This document shows positions 63,434-64,000 of a stretch of DNA of 64,000 nucleotides, one piece after another. The DNA is taken from the NCBI RefSeq assembly GCF_007991515.1, contig NZ_BJYM01000008.1:1-64000 (forward strand), in the 5' to 3' direction. A program made the translations under genes and the position numbers. The stretch is from Oceanobacillus sojae (GTDB taxonomy: Bacteria > Bacillota > Bacilli > Bacillales > Amphibacillaceae). Each line of letters begins with the position of its first letter. Position 1 is the stretch's first letter. The notes below the pieces were generated by a model. That model had not been told where the DNA came from, did not search any database, and saw nothing but the letters and a program-made list of their open reading frames with translations.

Positions 63434-63907
63434 ATGTATTTAGCAATTGCGACAACGGCTGTTTTTGCATTTATGGCAATTGTGATGATATTTGTGCGGA
63501 TGCGTGCTTCCAGAAGGCCGGCATCTGTAAAAAGCATTATCCTGCCGCCATTTTTTATGAGTACCGGGGCGCTTATGTTCTTATTTCCGATGTTTCAGAT
63601 AAGCTGGCTTCAAGTTGCGGAAGCGCTGATTGTAGGAATAATATTTTCTATTTTTTTAATTAAAACATCAAAATTAGAGCATGAAGGGGATCATATCTAT
63701 GTTAAGCCATCAAAGATGTTTCCCGTCATTTTAGTTAGTTTGCTGGTAATCCGTATTATTATAAAGCTTATTATTGGTACAAGCATCTCTGTCGGAGAAA
63801 CCTCCGGCATGTTCTTTTTACTTGCTTTAGGAATGATTGGGACTTGGAGATTAGCTATGCTTTATCAGTATTTACAATTAACAAAAAAGCAAAGTGCAGA
63901 AATTTAA
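63434..63907 (+). CDS. ccdC: CcdC family protein
   Basis: A 157-aa membrane protein with about five hydrophobic segments and the family blocks Pro-Pro-Phe-Phe-Met-Ser-Thr-Gly and Gly-Met-Ile-Gly-Thr-Trp-Arg-Leu. It corresponds to B. subtilis YneJ/CcdC, encoded after ccdA and yneI; yneI is not present here. The ATG at 63434 has only a weak ribosome site (AGAGAAAAGAG); a TTG at 63425 is an alternative. Role in cytochrome c maturation is uncertain. Confidence 0.82.
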   Translation: MYLAIATTAVFAFMAIVMIFVRMRASRRPASVKSIILPPFFMSTGALMFLFPMFQISWLQVAEALIVGIIFSIFLIKTSKLEHEGDHIYVKPSKMFPVILVSLLVIRIIIKLIIGTSISVGETSGMFFLLALGMIGTWRLAMLYQYLQLTKKQSAEI

Positions 63908-63922
63908 GCACTTTGCTTTTTT
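63884..63922 (+). terminator. terminator after ccdC
   Basis: A 14-bp stem AAAAAGCAAAGTGC / GCACTTTGCTTTTT overlaps the ccdC stop. The last 78 nt of the window show no feature. Confidence 0.88.
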
Positions 63923-64000
63923 ATTTACGAAAACCATTCTTTTATTGGAATATAACTTGTTTAGCCCCGGGATATGAAAACTATGATTTCTTCTGCTTAT

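Overview
The window is a low-GC Firmicute chromosome segment, most likely from a halotolerant, spore-forming Bacillaceae of the Oceanobacillus/Virgibacillus type. The basis is gene content and order. It follows the Bacillus subtilis order sodA-yqgE-pbpA ... rpmG-yqgN-yqgO-gluP-yqgQ-glcK-ltaS / comG / yqgY-yqgX-yqgW-yqhG-yqhH-gcvT-gcvPA-gcvPB-yqhL / mntR-yqhO-yqhP-yqhR-papA-efp / spoIIIAA-AH / accBC-yqhY-nusB-folD-xseAB-ispA-yqxC-argR-recN-spoIVB-spo0A. A second block then joins it: lexA-yneB-ynzC-tkt-sirA-yneF-ccdA-ccdC. The genus is an inference from memory; no search was run. No tRNA, rRNA or CRISPR array was seen.

Layout. 1-6.7 kb: the end of sodA, an MFS transporter, a class B penicillin-binding protein, a decayed IS3-family element, an unrecognised secreted protein, and a divergent pair resembling YqzC/YqzD. 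6.5-14.4 kb: ribosomal protein L33, 5-formyl-THF cyclo-ligase, rhomboid protease, a SpoVAF-type germination protein, glucokinase and lipoteichoic acid synthase. 14.5-18.7 kb: YqzE and the seven-gene overlapping comG competence pseudopilus operon. 18.7-22.8 kb: small membrane proteins, an MBL hydrolase, YqhG and a SNF2 helicase. 22.9-27.4 kb: a tandem glycine riboswitch and the glycine cleavage genes gcvT-PA-PB. 28-32.5 kb: a class II ribonucleotide reductase behind two NrdR boxes, and an ABC-2 exporter. 32.9-37.5 kb: MntR, patatin-like YqhO, YqhP, YqhR, PapA and EF-P. 37.6-43.4 kb: the spoIIIA operon for the mother-cell/forespore channel. 44.4-54.1 kb: acetyl-CoA carboxylase subunits, NusB, FolD, exonuclease VII, polyprenyl synthase, TlyA-type methyltransferase, ArgR and RecN. 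54.3-56.7 kb: SpoIVB and Spo0A. 57.3-59.4 kb: the LexA regulon locus. 59.5-64 kb: transketolase, SirA, YneF, CcdA and CcdC.

How it fits together. Sporulation is the dominant theme: Spo0A with its sigma-H promoter, SirA behind a Spo0A-type promoter with a 21-bp spacer, SpoIIIA, SpoIVB and SpoVAF. The DNA damage response forms a compact unit in which LexA is divergent from a 31-residue membrane peptide, with three LexA operators spaced exactly 29 bp apart between them.

On top of the conserved backbone lies a family of non-coding dispersed repeats. Some copies have a TGTTCAAAAAGT terminal inverted repeat, a hairpin whose two arms co-vary between copies, and short units built around GAGTAATCGC. 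One copy splits the spoIIIA operon between AB and AC, another sits between argR and recN, and a fragment sits where dxs would be expected. The most interesting candidates for undescribed biology are the SOS-controlled 31-aa membrane peptide, the covarying repeat family, the glycine riboswitch with a 114-nt insertion in its second aptamer, and the secreted 144-aa protein beside the IS remnant.
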